Shown: in pieces, positions 1 to 6,196 of the stretch | Numbering within the stretch: position 1 is the first letter of the stretch | Layout: each line of letters starts with the position of its first letter | Origin: Bacteroidota bacterium | GTDB lineage: Bacteria > Bacteroidota > Bacteroidia > Chitinophagales > Chitinophagaceae | Assembly: GCA_029778965.1 (NCBI GenBank) | Contig: JAKPBL010000295.1 | Span: forward strand, 1-7,799 | Length of the DNA stretch: 7,799 nucleotides | Direction: 5' to 3' | Position numbers and translations under genes: made by a program | The notes under the pieces: model-generated | What the model was told of the DNA's origin: nothing | Database searches by the model: none | What the model saw: the letters and a program-made list of their open reading frames with translations, nothing else

Positions 1-64
1 CATCTTTGGTGGCAGGCCAGGGAGCGTCTTCGAGGTAGGATGCCAATTCTAGTGTCCAAAACAT
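1..64 (-). CDS. Small DUF2795-like protein, N-terminal part (cut by window edge)
   Basis: The first 21 codons of a minus-strand gene are visible, starting at the ATG at 64-62 and running off the left edge. The peptide begins MFWTLELASYLEDAPWPATKD. From memory, this resembles the start of short acidic Bacteroidota proteins annotated as DUF2795, where a LEDAPWPATKDEL-like segment begins the conserved region; their function is unknown. The start is supported by a well-formed promoter ending 24 nt upstream (-33 TTTG, 19-nt spacer, -7 TACATTTG) and by the lack of an earlier in-frame start close by. The gene diverges from the LolD-like gene on the plus strand. The reading frame is well supported. 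The family name is recalled from a short stretch and is less certain. Confidence 0.72.
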   Translation of the reverse strand, partial: MFWTLELASYLEDAPWPATKD

Positions 65-88
65 GGGTTACTGGTTTTAAATTTCCGG

Positions 89-119
89 CAAATGTAAAGG
101 TTAAAACGAAATTTCCAAA
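89..119 (-). promoter_or_regulatory. Bacteroidota-type sigma-A promoter for the DUF2795-like gene
   Basis: On the minus strand, a TTTG (119-116) is followed after 19 nt by TACATTTG (96-89), an exact match to the Bacteroidota -33/-7 consensus (TTTG, 19-21 nt, TAnnTTTG). The -7 element ends 24 nt before the ATG at 64, leaving a leader of roughly 20 nt. This is the only element pair in the window in which both halves match. Confidence 0.75.
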
Positions 120-138
120 TCCTTTCAAATACAACGCT

Positions 139-146
139 TAATATTG
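139..146 (+). promoter_or_regulatory. -7-like element TAATATTG just before the LolD-like gene
   Basis: TAATATTG differs from TAnnTTTG at one position. It ends 4 nt before the ATG at 151, so transcription would begin at or next to the start codon. No -33 TTTG lies at the expected distance. The 11-mer TAATATTGCGC recurs directly before pepP (4870-4880), in the same position relative to that ATG. Confidence 0.5.
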
Positions 147-150
147 CGCC

Positions 151-801
151 ATGTTGCAGGCCGGGGGTATAAAAAAACGCTATGGCAGCGTGGAAGTATT
201 AAAAGGCGTCGATATTTCGGTAAGCCGCGGCGAGATCGTCAGCATTGTCGGCTCGTCGGGCGCCGGCAAGAGCACCCTGCTCCATATTCTGGGCACGCTC
301 GACAAGCCCGATGCAGGTTATATCAGGCTGAACGACACCGAGCTGACGGCCATGAACGACAGGCAACTGGCTGCTTTCCGCAACCGGTTTATCGGCTTCG
401 TATTCCAGTTCCACCACCTGCTGCCTGAATTCAGCGCGCTGGAGAACGTGTGCATCCCCGGCTGGATCGCCGGACGGCCGAAGCAGGAAGTGGAGCAGAA
501 GGCGGCTGCTTTGCTGGAGCACCTCGGGCTCGCGCAGCGGGCAGACAACAAGCCCGCGGCCCTATCGGGTGGCGAGCAGCAACGGGTAGCGGTGGCGCGG
601 GCGCTGATCAACGACCCCCAGATCGTATTTGCCGATGAACCTTCGGGCAACCTCGATTCTGCCAATGCGCAGGAGTTGCATTCCCTTTTCTTCCGGCTGC
701 GCAAAGATTTCAACCAAACCTTTCTCATCGTTACCCACAACGAAGACCTCGCCCGTATGAGCGACCGGCTGGTACACATGAAAGACGGACTGATCAGCTA
801 G
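151..801 (+). CDS. lolD: ABC transporter ATP-binding protein, LolD/MacB-like (lipoprotein release type)
   Basis: This 216-aa protein is a complete ABC nucleotide-binding domain. It has a Walker [10 protein letters not shown] (residues 34-42), a Q-loop glutamine in [12 protein letters not shown] (Q86), the signature LSGGE (138-142), a Walker B IVFADE (158-163) with the catalytic glutamate followed by PSGNLD, and the switch histidine of VTHN (H196). The length and the FxHLLPEF Q-loop region match LolD, the ATPase that powers transfer of outer-membrane lipoproteins out of the inner membrane with LolC/LolE permeases. The closely related MacB and FtsE-type ATPases share most of these motifs, so the substrate is inferred. 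No permease gene lies in the window. The ATG at 151 gives a normal family N-terminus ([12 protein letters not shown]). The stop codon overlaps the end of the convergent adenosyltransferase gene by 8 nt. Confidence 0.9.
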   Translation: MLQAGGIKKRYGSVEVLKGVDISVSRGEIVSIVGSSGAGKSTLLHILGTLDKPDAGYIRLNDTELTAMNDRQLAAFRNRFIGFVFQFHHLLPEFSALENVCIPGWIAGRPKQEVEQKAAALLEHLGLAQRADNKPAALSGGEQQRVAVARALINDPQIVFADEPSGNLDSANAQELHSLFFRLRKDFNQTFLIVTHNEDLARMSDRLVHMKDGLIS

Positions 802-1354
802 TGCGCGGGCGCCAGGGCTGTTCGGGCACCTGTAGCAGGTGACCGCTGTAACGGGCCAGCACGAACAGGTAATCGCTCAGGCGGTTCAGGTATTGTATCA
901 CTTTCGGCTCTACGAAGCTGTCGTTCTCCTGTAAACGGACTACCAGCCGCTCGGCGCGGCGGCAAACGCAGCGGGCAATGTGCAGGGATGAAATGACCAG
1001 GTGTCCGCCGGGCAGAATAAAGAACCGCATGGGCGGCAGCGCTTCGTTCATACGGTCGATCTCCTTTTCCAGGAATTCGATATCCGAATCATGTAGATCG
1101 GGTATTGTTTGTTTGGGCGCTTTTTCAGGATCGGTGGCCAGGGAGGCGCCGATGGTGAACAACCGGTCCTGCACCTCCTTCATGGTAACGACAGACAGGG
1201 CCTCTGTCATCTGGTCGCAACAGTAACCGATATGCGAATTGAGCTCATCGATGGTGCCATAGCTGTCGATGCGCAGGTCGGCCTTCGACACCCGGCTGCC
1301 GCCGATAAGACCGGTGCGGCCCTTGTCGCCCGTTTTGGTATAGATCTTGGCCAT
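794..1354 (-). CDS. pduO: Cob(I)alamin adenosyltransferase, PduO/MMAB type
   Basis: This 186-aa protein transfers the 5'-deoxyadenosyl group of ATP to cob(I)alamin to make adenosylcobalamin, the cofactor of enzymes such as methylmalonyl-CoA mutase. The PduO-type family signatures are all visible. The N-terminal ATP-binding segment is [11 protein letters not shown] (residues 6-16) followed by [22 protein letters not shown]. The arginine-rich helix [10 protein letters not shown] occupies 127-136. The segment [14 protein letters not shown] (155-168) contains the conserved Asn/Asp pair, and EQPW lies near the C-terminus. The length is normal and no key residue is missing. It is the last gene of the gatC operon: its ATG shares the A of the preceding gene's TGA (TGATG), so translation is probably coupled. 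Its 3' end overlaps the LolD-like gene tail-to-tail by 8 nt. Whether this organism makes or only salvages B12 cannot be seen here. Confidence 0.93.
   Translation of the reverse strand: MAKIYTKTGDKGRTGLIGGSRVSKADLRIDSYGTIDELNSHIGYCCDQMTEALSVVTMKEVQDRLFTIGASLATDPEKAPKQTIPDLHDSDIEFLEKEIDRMNEALPPMRFFILPGGHLVISSLHIARCVCRRAERLVVRLQENDSFVEPKVIQYLNRLSDYLFVLARYSGHLLQVPEQPWRPRTS
827..841. other. Perfect 6-bp inverted repeat near the convergent gene ends
   Basis: CACCTG (827-832) and CAGGTG (836-841) are separated by TAG. They form a GC-rich hairpin inside the 3' coding end of the adenosyltransferase gene, 25 nt past the LolD-like stop codon. There is no T-run on either side, so a classical terminator is not supported. 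It could help end plus-strand transcription, or it may be chance. Confidence 0.25.
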
Positions 1355-2064
1355 CAGTGGGTCATTGCTATCGCCGGGTGCTCGTTCCGGCGGTCGGTTT
1401 CAATGATACCATCGCGCAGGCGCACGATGCGGTGGGCATGGTTGGCGATGTCTTCTTCGTGGGTAACCAGCACCACAGTATTACCGCCCGATTGGATTTT
1501 GCCGAATATATCCATGATCTCGATCGAGGTCTTGGTATCGAGGTTACCCGTCGGCTCATCCGCCAGGATCAGCGAAGGATCGTTTACGAGGGCACGGGCA
1601 ATAGCGACACGCTGGTTTTGTCCGCCGCTCAGTTCGTTGGGTTTATGGTGGCTCCTGTCGGTCAGTCCCACTTTCTCCAGCATCTCCATCGCCTTTTCCA
1701 TTCTCTGTTTTCTCGGAATGCCGGCGTACACCAGCGGCAAAGCAACGTTTTCCGCAGCGGTAAGGCGGGGCAACAGGTTGAACTGCTGGAACACGAAGCC
1801 GATCTCTTTGTTACGAACATCGGCCAGGGCGTCGTCTTCCATCTTGCTTACATCCTGTCCATTAAGGATATATTGCCCGGCAGTAGGAGAGTCGAGGCAG
1901 CCCAGGATGTTCATCAGTGTGCTCTTACCCGATCCCGACGGGCCCATCAGCGCCACGTAATCATTCTTCAGGATGTCGAGGGTGATCCCTTTCAGTACCG
2001 GGATGGCCTGCTTTCCCATGAAATAGCTTTTCTCAATTTTCTCCAGGTGTATGATCGGCTGCAT
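1354..2064 (-). CDS. ABC transporter ATP-binding protein, MacB-like
   Basis: This 236-aa protein is a single ABC ATPase domain with every catalytic motif: Walker [10 protein letters not shown] (residues 41-49), Q-loop glutamine in [14 protein letters not shown] (Q93), signature LSGGQ (145-149), Walker B LILADE (165-170) followed by PTGNLD, and switch histidine H202 in VTHEED. The Q-loop region and the [14 protein letters not shown] start are typical of MacB-type ATPases, which drive mechanotransmission-type exporters together with a FtsX/MacB-fold permease. The permease is not next to it, so the substrate is unknown. The residues after the signature read QNQR, where QQQR or QRQR is more usual; the position is not catalytic. 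The gene starts 1 nt after the gatC stop and its own TGA overlaps the adenosyltransferase ATG. It is therefore the middle gene of a coupled three-gene unit. Confidence 0.93.
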   Translation of the reverse strand: MQPIIHLEKIEKSYFMGKQAIPVLKGITLDILKNDYVALMGPSGSGKSTLMNILGCLDSPTAGQYILNGQDVSKMEDDALADVRNKEIGFVFQQFNLLPRLTAAENVALPLVYAGIPRKQRMEKAMEMLEKVGLTDRSHHKPNELSGGQNQRVAIARALVNDPSLILADEPTGNLDTKTSIEIMDIFGKIQSGGNTVVLVTHEEDIANHAHRIVRLRDGIIETDRRNEHPAIAMTH

Positions 2065-2065
2065 G

Positions 2066-2356
2066 CTATTTTTTAATCACTTTCGGAACAAAGAAGTACT
2101 GGTTGTCGGCATCGGGCGCAATCGCCAGCGCTGTAGCGCGGTCGAGCGATGGCTGCACCTCATCCGTTCTGAAAATATCCACGTTTTCAGTCATGTGCAG
2201 AAGCGGTTCTACACCAGTGGTATCCAGCTCCTGCAGCTTTTCTACGAAGGCGATCATCCGTTTCAGGTCGTCGCCGATGCGGGCGGTCTCTTCGTCGCTG
2301 AATTCCAGTCGGGCCAGCGAAGCCAGGTGGCCGATCATTTCTTTGCTCAGTTCCAT
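2066..2356 (-). CDS. gatC: Asp-tRNA(Asn)/Glu-tRNA(Gln) amidotransferase subunit GatC
   Basis: GatC is the small stabilising subunit of the GatCAB complex, which converts Glu-tRNA(Gln) and Asp-tRNA(Asn) to the amidated forms in the cytoplasm. The 96-aa protein shows the family pattern: an N-terminal helix [14 protein letters not shown] (residues 10-23), a middle segment [15 protein letters not shown] (37-51), then a DEV motif and the C-terminal end FFVPKVIKK (88-96). An in-frame ATG farther upstream (2587) would give 173 aa but would run through trpS. The ATG at 2356 matches the usual family start MELSKEMI and has a promoter-like element just before it. It is the first gene of the gatC/ABC ATPase/adenosyltransferase operon. 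gatA and gatB are not in the window. Confidence 0.95.
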   Translation of the reverse strand: MELSKEMIGHLASLARLEFSDEETARIGDDLKRMIAFVEKLQELDTTGVEPLLHMTENVDIFRTDEVQPSLDRATALAIAPDADNQYFFVPKVIKK

Positions 2357-2365
2357 GGTAGGTAA

Positions 2366-2373
2366 CAAAAATA
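2366..2373 (-). promoter_or_regulatory. -7 element TATTTTTG for the gatC operon
   Basis: Read on the minus strand, TATTTTTG matches TAnnTTTG exactly and ends 9 nt before the gatC ATG. The implied leader is only a few nucleotides. No convincing -33 TTTG is seen at the expected distance. It lies back to back with the trpS element, 7 nt apart. Confidence 0.55.
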
Positions 2374-2380
2374 AGGTTCT

Positions 2381-2388
2381 TATCTTCG
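2381..2388 (+). promoter_or_regulatory. -7-like element TATCTTCG before trpS
   Basis: TATCTTCG has one mismatch to TAnnTTTG and ends 7 nt before the trpS ATG, predicting a leaderless or nearly leaderless transcript. No -33 element is evident. The two divergent polymerase sites would overlap, so the trpS and gatC promoters may compete. Confidence 0.5.
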
Positions 2389-2395
2389 CCGCGCT

Positions 2396-3412
2396 ATGGA
2401 AAAAGGAAAAAAGGGAATTGTTATGAGTGGTATCCGGAGCACCGGTTTTCTCCACCTGGGGAATTATTTCGGGGCCATCCGGAACTACGTACGCATGCAA
2501 GAGGAGTACGATTGCTACTTTATGGTGGCAGACCTTCATACGCTGACCACCCATCCCGATACCACCGAGCTGAAAACCAATGTACACCGGGTACTGGCCG
2601 AATACATAGCCTGCGGACTTGACCCCGAAAAATCGGCGCTATACTGCCAGAGCCATCTGCGCGAAACAGCCGAACTCTATCTCTACCTGAACATGCTGGC
2701 TTATACGGGAGAGCTGGAAAAAACCACCACTTTCAAGGACAAGGTGCGGCAGCACCCCGATAACGTCAATGCCGGCTTATTGACCTACCCCGTGCTGATG
2801 GCTGCCGATATACTCCTGCAGCGTGCCCGGTTCGTTCCCGTGGGGAAAGACCAGGAGCAGCACCTCGAAATGGCACGGAATTTTGCCAAACGCTTCAACC
2901 ACCGCTACGGTAAAGACGGAGAAGTGTTCCCCGAACCCCAGGCATTTAATTTTGGCGAACAACTGGTTAAAGTGCCAAGCCTCGACGATTCAGGTAAAAT
3001 GAGCAAGAGCGAAAACCAGAATGCCGCCATTTTTCTCAGCGATAGCGACGACCAGATCAGGAATAAGCTGAAAAAAGCGAAAACCGACAGTGGCCCCACC
3101 GAACCCGACACCCCCATGCCCGGTTATATCGAAAATATCTTCCAGTTGCTGCGCCTGGTGAGTGCGCCAGACGTGGTGGAGAAATTCGAGGGCGACTACA
3201 AGTCGGCGAATATCCGGTATGGCGACCTGAAAAAGCAGTTGGGGGAAGACATGGTAAGCTTTATCCGCCCCATACGCGAGAAGGCGGAAGCCATCCGCAA
3301 CGACGAGGCTTACCTGCGCAGGATCATGGAAATGGGCGCGGAAAAGGCCCGCCGGAATGCGGGTATCACCATGGAAAAAGTACGGGCTGCCATGGGGCTG
3401 CAGTATTATTAA
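2396..3412 (+). CDS. trpS: Tryptophan-tRNA ligase
   Basis: This cytoplasmic class I aminoacyl-tRNA synthetase charges tRNA(Trp) with tryptophan. The 338-aa length is normal for bacterial TrpS. The HIGH-type motif is HLGN (residues 20-23), inside SGIRSTGFLHLGNYFGAI. The tryptophan-pocket segment YPVLMAADIL is at 131-140 and VGKDQEQHLE at 149-158. The second ATP motif KMSKS is intact at 201-205. The ATG at 2396 gives a short lysine-rich leader (MEKGKKGIVMSG) before the Rossmann fold. ATG M10 is possible as an internal start but would cut the first strand. The next gene follows after 38 nt and may be co-transcribed. A divergent promoter pair separates this gene from gatC. Confidence 0.97.
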   Translation: MEKGKKGIVMSGIRSTGFLHLGNYFGAIRNYVRMQEEYDCYFMVADLHTLTTHPDTTELKTNVHRVLAEYIACGLDPEKSALYCQSHLRETAELYLYLNMLAYTGELEKTTTFKDKVRQHPDNVNAGLLTYPVLMAADILLQRARFVPVGKDQEQHLEMARNFAKRFNHRYGKDGEVFPEPQAFNFGEQLVKVPSLDDSGKMSKSENQNAAIFLSDSDDQIRNKLKKAKTDSGPTEPDTPMPGYIENIFQLLRLVSAPDVVEKFEGDYKSANIRYGDLKKQLGEDMVSFIRPIREKAEAIRNDEAYLRRIMEMGAEKARRNAGITMEKVRAAMGLQYY

Positions 3413-3450
3413 TTTGACTATATTGGGCGGCTTGAGGCTGATTGTAAATT

Positions 3451-4086
3451 ATGGCAAAGGGAAAAAAACCAAGACATATCGCGGTAGCGGGCAATATCGG
3501 TGCGGGCAAAACCACGCTTACCGAGCTGTTGAGTAAACATTACAAGTGGATACCGCAGTTTGAAGACGTGGACCATAACCCCTACCTGAACGATTTCTAC
3601 GAAGACATGCCGCGTTGGAGCTTCAACCTGCAGATATACTTCCTGAACGGCCGCATCAACCAAATACTCGATATCCACCGTGGAACCGAGACGGTGATAC
3701 AGGATCGCACTATTTACGAAGACGCTCACATTTTCGCGCCCAACCTGCACGAGATGCAGTTGATGAACAAGCGCGATTTCGACAACTATTTCCTTTTCTT
3801 CCAGACCCTTCGTTCCATGGTGCAGCCGCCCGACCTGCTGATCTACCTGCAGGCTTCGGTTCCCACCCTTGTAGGGCAGATACAAAAGCGTGGCCGCGAA
3901 TACGAAGAGAATATCCGGCTCGATTACCTCAAACGCCTCAATGATCTCTACAACAAATGGATTTCCTCCTACCGTGAAGGCCCTTTGCTCGTGATCGATG
4001 TTGACAAGAACAAGTTTGCGGAAAAAGAAGAAGACCTGGGAGAGATCATCAGTAAGGTGGATGCGCAGTTATACGGGTTGTTTTAG
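3451..4086 (+). CDS. Deoxynucleoside kinase
   Basis: This 211-aa protein belongs to the dNK family (deoxyadenosine/deoxyguanosine kinases and relatives), which phosphorylates deoxynucleosides with ATP in nucleotide salvage. The P-loop is GNIGAGKTT (residues 14-22). FNLQIYFL supplies the conserved base-binding glutamine (Q61). The DRT motif (85-87) in QDRTIYEDAHIF is the usual catalytic-site arginine segment. The LID region RGREYEENIR (147-156) carries arginines that contact phosphate. The base preferred cannot be told from sequence alone; purine deoxynucleosides are a guess from bacterial relatives. The ATG at 3451 gives the normal MAKGKKPRHIAVAG start. It lies 38 nt after trpS and probably shares its transcript; a weak TATATTGG at 3419-3426 could be an extra -7 element. 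Confidence 0.93.
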   Translation: MAKGKKPRHIAVAGNIGAGKTTLTELLSKHYKWIPQFEDVDHNPYLNDFYEDMPRWSFNLQIYFLNGRINQILDIHRGTETVIQDRTIYEDAHIFAPNLHEMQLMNKRDFDNYFLFFQTLRSMVQPPDLLIYLQASVPTLVGQIQKRGREYEENIRLDYLKRLNDLYNKWISSYREGPLLVIDVDKNKFAEKEEDLGEIISKVDAQLYGLF

Positions 4087-4130
4087 AGGGGTTTCCGTCC
4101 GACGAGCTAACCCGTCCGGTAAAAAAGAGG
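4087..4130. other. Short convergent gap with direct repeat and weak hairpin
   Basis: The 44 nt between the kinase and the convergent DUF922 gene hold GGGTT (4089-4093) pairing with AACCC (4109-4113), with a smaller CGT/ACG pairing inside the loop. The 7-mer CCGTCCG occurs twice (4095-4101 and 4112-4118). An A6 run (4121-4126) follows on the plus strand. For plus-strand transcripts the T-run is missing. For minus-strand transcripts the T-run comes before the hairpin. It is therefore not a canonical terminator in either direction, though it is the only candidate site here. Confidence 0.3.
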
Positions 4131-4733
4131 TCAGGGATAATTCTTCAGTTCTTCCGTTTCTTTTAACATCGCCGTGATTTTTTCCAGCCATTTCGCCTGT
4201 GTTTCGTAGTCGCGCGAAAAATTCGTTTCCGTATCGTATTGCTTCTGAAAAACGGCCTGCTGGTCGGCGATCTCTTTATAGATGCGCGTTACGTCTTCTT
4301 CCACTTTGCCATCGCGGGGTTTATAGGCAGCCAGGGCCTGGTGCATTTTCCGGGTGTACAACTGGGTGATGTCGAAGTGGCCCTGCTCATGGGCAAGAAT
4401 GCGGCCTGAGCTCACTTTGGTCCACGATTTACCGGGATAGAACACACATTGCAGGTGATAGCTGAAACCGCTGCTGCCGTATTTGTAGTTGATCAGGATC
4501 GAGGTACTGGTAAGGGCCGCATTGGGTGCTGTGGTTACAGGTTCAGCTTTGAAATCATTCCAGGTCAGCAGGCGGCGGCTGCGCCAGTCGATCTGCTCCC
4601 GGGCGGGTGCCTGTGAAGTGGCAACGCGTTGCAAGGCAACAGCGGGTTGCTGTATATGCGGGGTTCCGTCTGGCCATACAGTGTGCTGCCAGCAGGGCAG
4701 GAGGGCAAAAAAAGCGATAAAGCGCAATTGCAT
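4131..4733 (-). CDS. DUF922 family protein with zincin-like HEQGH motif, probably secreted
   Basis: This 200-aa protein has a hydrophobic N-terminus (about residues 4-14, RFIAFFALLPC) that could act as a signal peptide. C14 is preceded by LLP, a poor lipobox, so lipoprotein status is doubtful. The RRLLTWNDFKAEP segment (53-65) and the following A-L-T-S-T-S-I strand match the start of DUF922 domains as I recall them. The HEQGHFDI motif (115-122) is the HExxH zinc site of gluzincin/metzincin-like folds and is conserved in this family. The C-terminal half is charged and helical, with several possible coiled segments (around 145-195). Peptidase activity is inferred from the motif only and the family has no firm substrate. 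The ATG at 4733 is chosen because it precedes the hydrophobic segment. It is a single-gene unit, convergent with the kinase and divergent from pepP. Confidence 0.8.
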   Translation of the reverse strand: MQLRFIAFFALLPCWQHTVWPDGTPHIQQPAVALQRVATSQAPAREQIDWRSRRLLTWNDFKAEPVTTAPNAALTSTSILINYKYGSSGFSYHLQCVFYPGKSWTKVSSGRILAHEQGHFDITQLYTRKMHQALAAYKPRDGKVEEDVTRIYKEIADQQAVFQKQYDTETNFSRDYETQAKWLEKITAMLKETEELKNYP

Positions 4734-4738
4734 GTACC

Positions 4739-4746
4739 CAAAGATG
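4739..4746 (-). promoter_or_regulatory. Possible -7 element CATCTTTG for the DUF922 gene
   Basis: On the minus strand, CATCTTTG differs from TAnnTTTG only in the first base and ends 5 nt before the ATG. This is the same very close placement seen at other starts in the window. No -33 element was found, so the call is tentative. Confidence 0.35.
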
Positions 4747-4869
4747 GATTATTTACATCGCCGGTTTGCAGCAGAAATGCTAAAAATTGCCGGCGGCCGC
4801 CGCGACAGAAACAGGGTGCTTCCCGAAACACGAATCTGCGGGATGACTGCAAGGCGTTATATTTATCCC

Positions 4870-4877
4870 TAATATTG
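4870..4877 (+). promoter_or_regulatory. -7-like element TAATATTG before pepP
   Basis: TAATATTG ends 5 nt before the pepP ATG at 4883. It is identical, with the following CGC, to the element before the LolD-like gene (139-149). It has one mismatch to TAnnTTTG, and no -33 TTTG is visible at the expected distance. Confidence 0.5.
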
Positions 4878-4882
4878 CGCGC

Positions 4883-6190
4883 ATGAAGCACGAGCTGCTC
4901 GATAACCGGATTTTCATCCAGAACCGCCGGCGGTTCGCCGCCGCCATGGAAGAAAATGCCCTGGCAATTTTCAACAGCAATGATGAAATGCCCACCAACG
5001 GCGACGGATTATACCCCTTTCACCAGAATGCGGACCTGTACTGGCTCACCGGCATTGGGCAGGAAGACAGCATGCTGCTGTTGTATCCCTCGCATCCCGA
5101 TCTGCAGTTGCGCGAAGTGCTGGTGCTGGTGCGGCCCAATGAGCTGAAAGAAAAATGGGACGGACACCGCCTGCGCCGGGAAGAAGCCACCGCCATCAGT
5201 GGTATTCAAACCATCGTCTGGCTCGACAGCCTCGATGCCTTTCTCCAATCGCTCGTACACCGGTGCGACAGCATCTACCTGAACACCAACGAAAACGACC
5301 GGCGCGCCAGCCAGGTGCCGGTACGCGATTATCGTTTCATCGAAGAAATGAAACGTCGCTACCCCCTGCACGTGTATCATCGCGCAGCGAAACTGCTGCG
5401 ACAACTGCGCGCCGTAAAAACCGCCGATGAGATAGTGGTGGTACAGAAAGCGATCGATATCACCGCAGGCACCTTCCGCCGGGTGGCGCAATTCGTGAGG
5501 CCCGGGGTAATGGAATACGAGATCGAAGCCGAGATACTTCATGAATTCGTCCGCAACCGGGCCGGCCGGGCCGCTTATGGCAGTATCATCGCCAGCGGCG
5601 ACCGGGCGCGCACCCTGCATTATATCAGCAATAACCAGCGTTGTGAAGACGGTGAGCTGTTGCTGATGGATTTCGGCGCCATGTACGGCGGTTACAATGC
5701 CGACCTTACGCGTACCATCCCCGTAAACGGTAAATTTTCCAAAAGACAGAAAGAGGTGTACAATGCCTGTCTTAACATCCATGTATATGCGAAGTCGATC
5801 CTGAAACCCGGCATCAGCCTCAACGATTATACCGCCAGGGTCGGCGTGGAAGCCGGTAAGCAGATGCAAAAGATCGGCTTGTTGTCTGCGGCCGACCTGA
5901 AGAACCAGGACAAAGAGAATCCCGCTTATCGTAAATACCTCTACCACGGCATCAGCCATCACCTGGGGCTTGATGTGCACGACCTGGGCCCGCGGCAGGA
6001 ACCCCTGCAGACAGGCATGCTGCTTACCGTAGAACCCGGTATTTATATCGAGGAAGAAAAGATGGGCATTCGCATAGAAAACAACGTGTGGCTTACCAAA
6101 ACCGGCAACAAAGACCTGACAGCAGCGATCCCCATTACAGCCGATGAGATCGAAGCCGCCATGAAGCCAACGAAAAAAAAGAACCTTTAA
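4883..6190 (+). CDS. pepP: Xaa-Pro aminopeptidase (aminopeptidase P, M24B)
   Basis: This 435-aa cytoplasmic metallopeptidase removes an N-terminal residue that precedes proline. The N-terminal domain (about 1-165, with NADLYWLTG at 49-57) is the creatinase/aminopeptidase P type. The C-terminal pita-bread domain carries all five metal ligands of M24 enzymes: D263 in LLMDFGA, D274 in YNADLTRT, H359 in HGISHHLGLDVHD, E384 in TVEPGIYIE and E398 in IRIEN. The surrounding histidines H355 and H366 also match the active site of E. coli PepP. The spacing D263-D274 (11) is as in E. coli; the E384-E398 gap is shorter, as in forms without the extra loop. The ATG at 4883 gives a normal start. An A8 run near the C-terminus (6173-6180) encodes KKK. 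pssA follows after 6 nt in the same frame. Confidence 0.95.
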   Translation: MKHELLDNRIFIQNRRRFAAAMEENALAIFNSNDEMPTNGDGLYPFHQNADLYWLTGIGQEDSMLLLYPSHPDLQLREVLVLVRPNELKEKWDGHRLRREEATAISGIQTIVWLDSLDAFLQSLVHRCDSIYLNTNENDRRASQVPVRDYRFIEEMKRRYPLHVYHRAAKLLRQLRAVKTADEIVVVQKAIDITAGTFRRVAQFVRPGVMEYEIEAEILHEFVRNRAGRAAYGSIIASGDRARTLHYISNNQRCEDGELLLMDFGAMYGGYNADLTRTIPVNGKFSKRQKEVYNACLNIHVYAKSILKPGISLNDYTARVGVEAGKQMQKIGLLSAADLKNQDKENPAYRKYLYHGISHHLGLDVHDLGPRQEPLQTGMLLTVEPGIYIEEEKMGIRIENNVWLTKTGNKDLTAAIPITADEIEAAMKPTKKKNL

Positions 6191-6196
6191 TCACGC

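Noticed and set aside
144..428. 94-aa open frame starting upstream of the LolD-like gene
   Set aside because: It begins inside the -7-like element and runs out of frame through the ABC ATPase; the peptide is low-complexity and basic.
1109..2076. Two long plus-strand open frames (283 and 239 aa) opposite the MacB-like ATPase
   Set aside because: Both are antisense shadows of the ATPase and adenosyltransferase genes, with no domain or promoter support.
2357..2587. Upstream extension of gatC to a 173-aa protein
   Set aside because: It would run antisense through the trpS 5' end. The extra residues do not resemble GatC, and the ATG at 2356 gives the family's normal start with a -7 element just before it.
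4744..4872. Small plus-strand open frame (42 aa, arginine-rich) in the gap before pepP
   Set aside because: It has no initiation signal or recognised relatives, and its stop overlaps the pepP -7 box. It looks like chance.
5009..5980. Long minus-strand open frame (323 aa) opposite pepP
   Set aside because: It lies wholly inside an intact, motif-complete pepP. Its product is histidine- and glutamine-rich with no recognisable domain, as expected for the antisense of a GC-biased gene.
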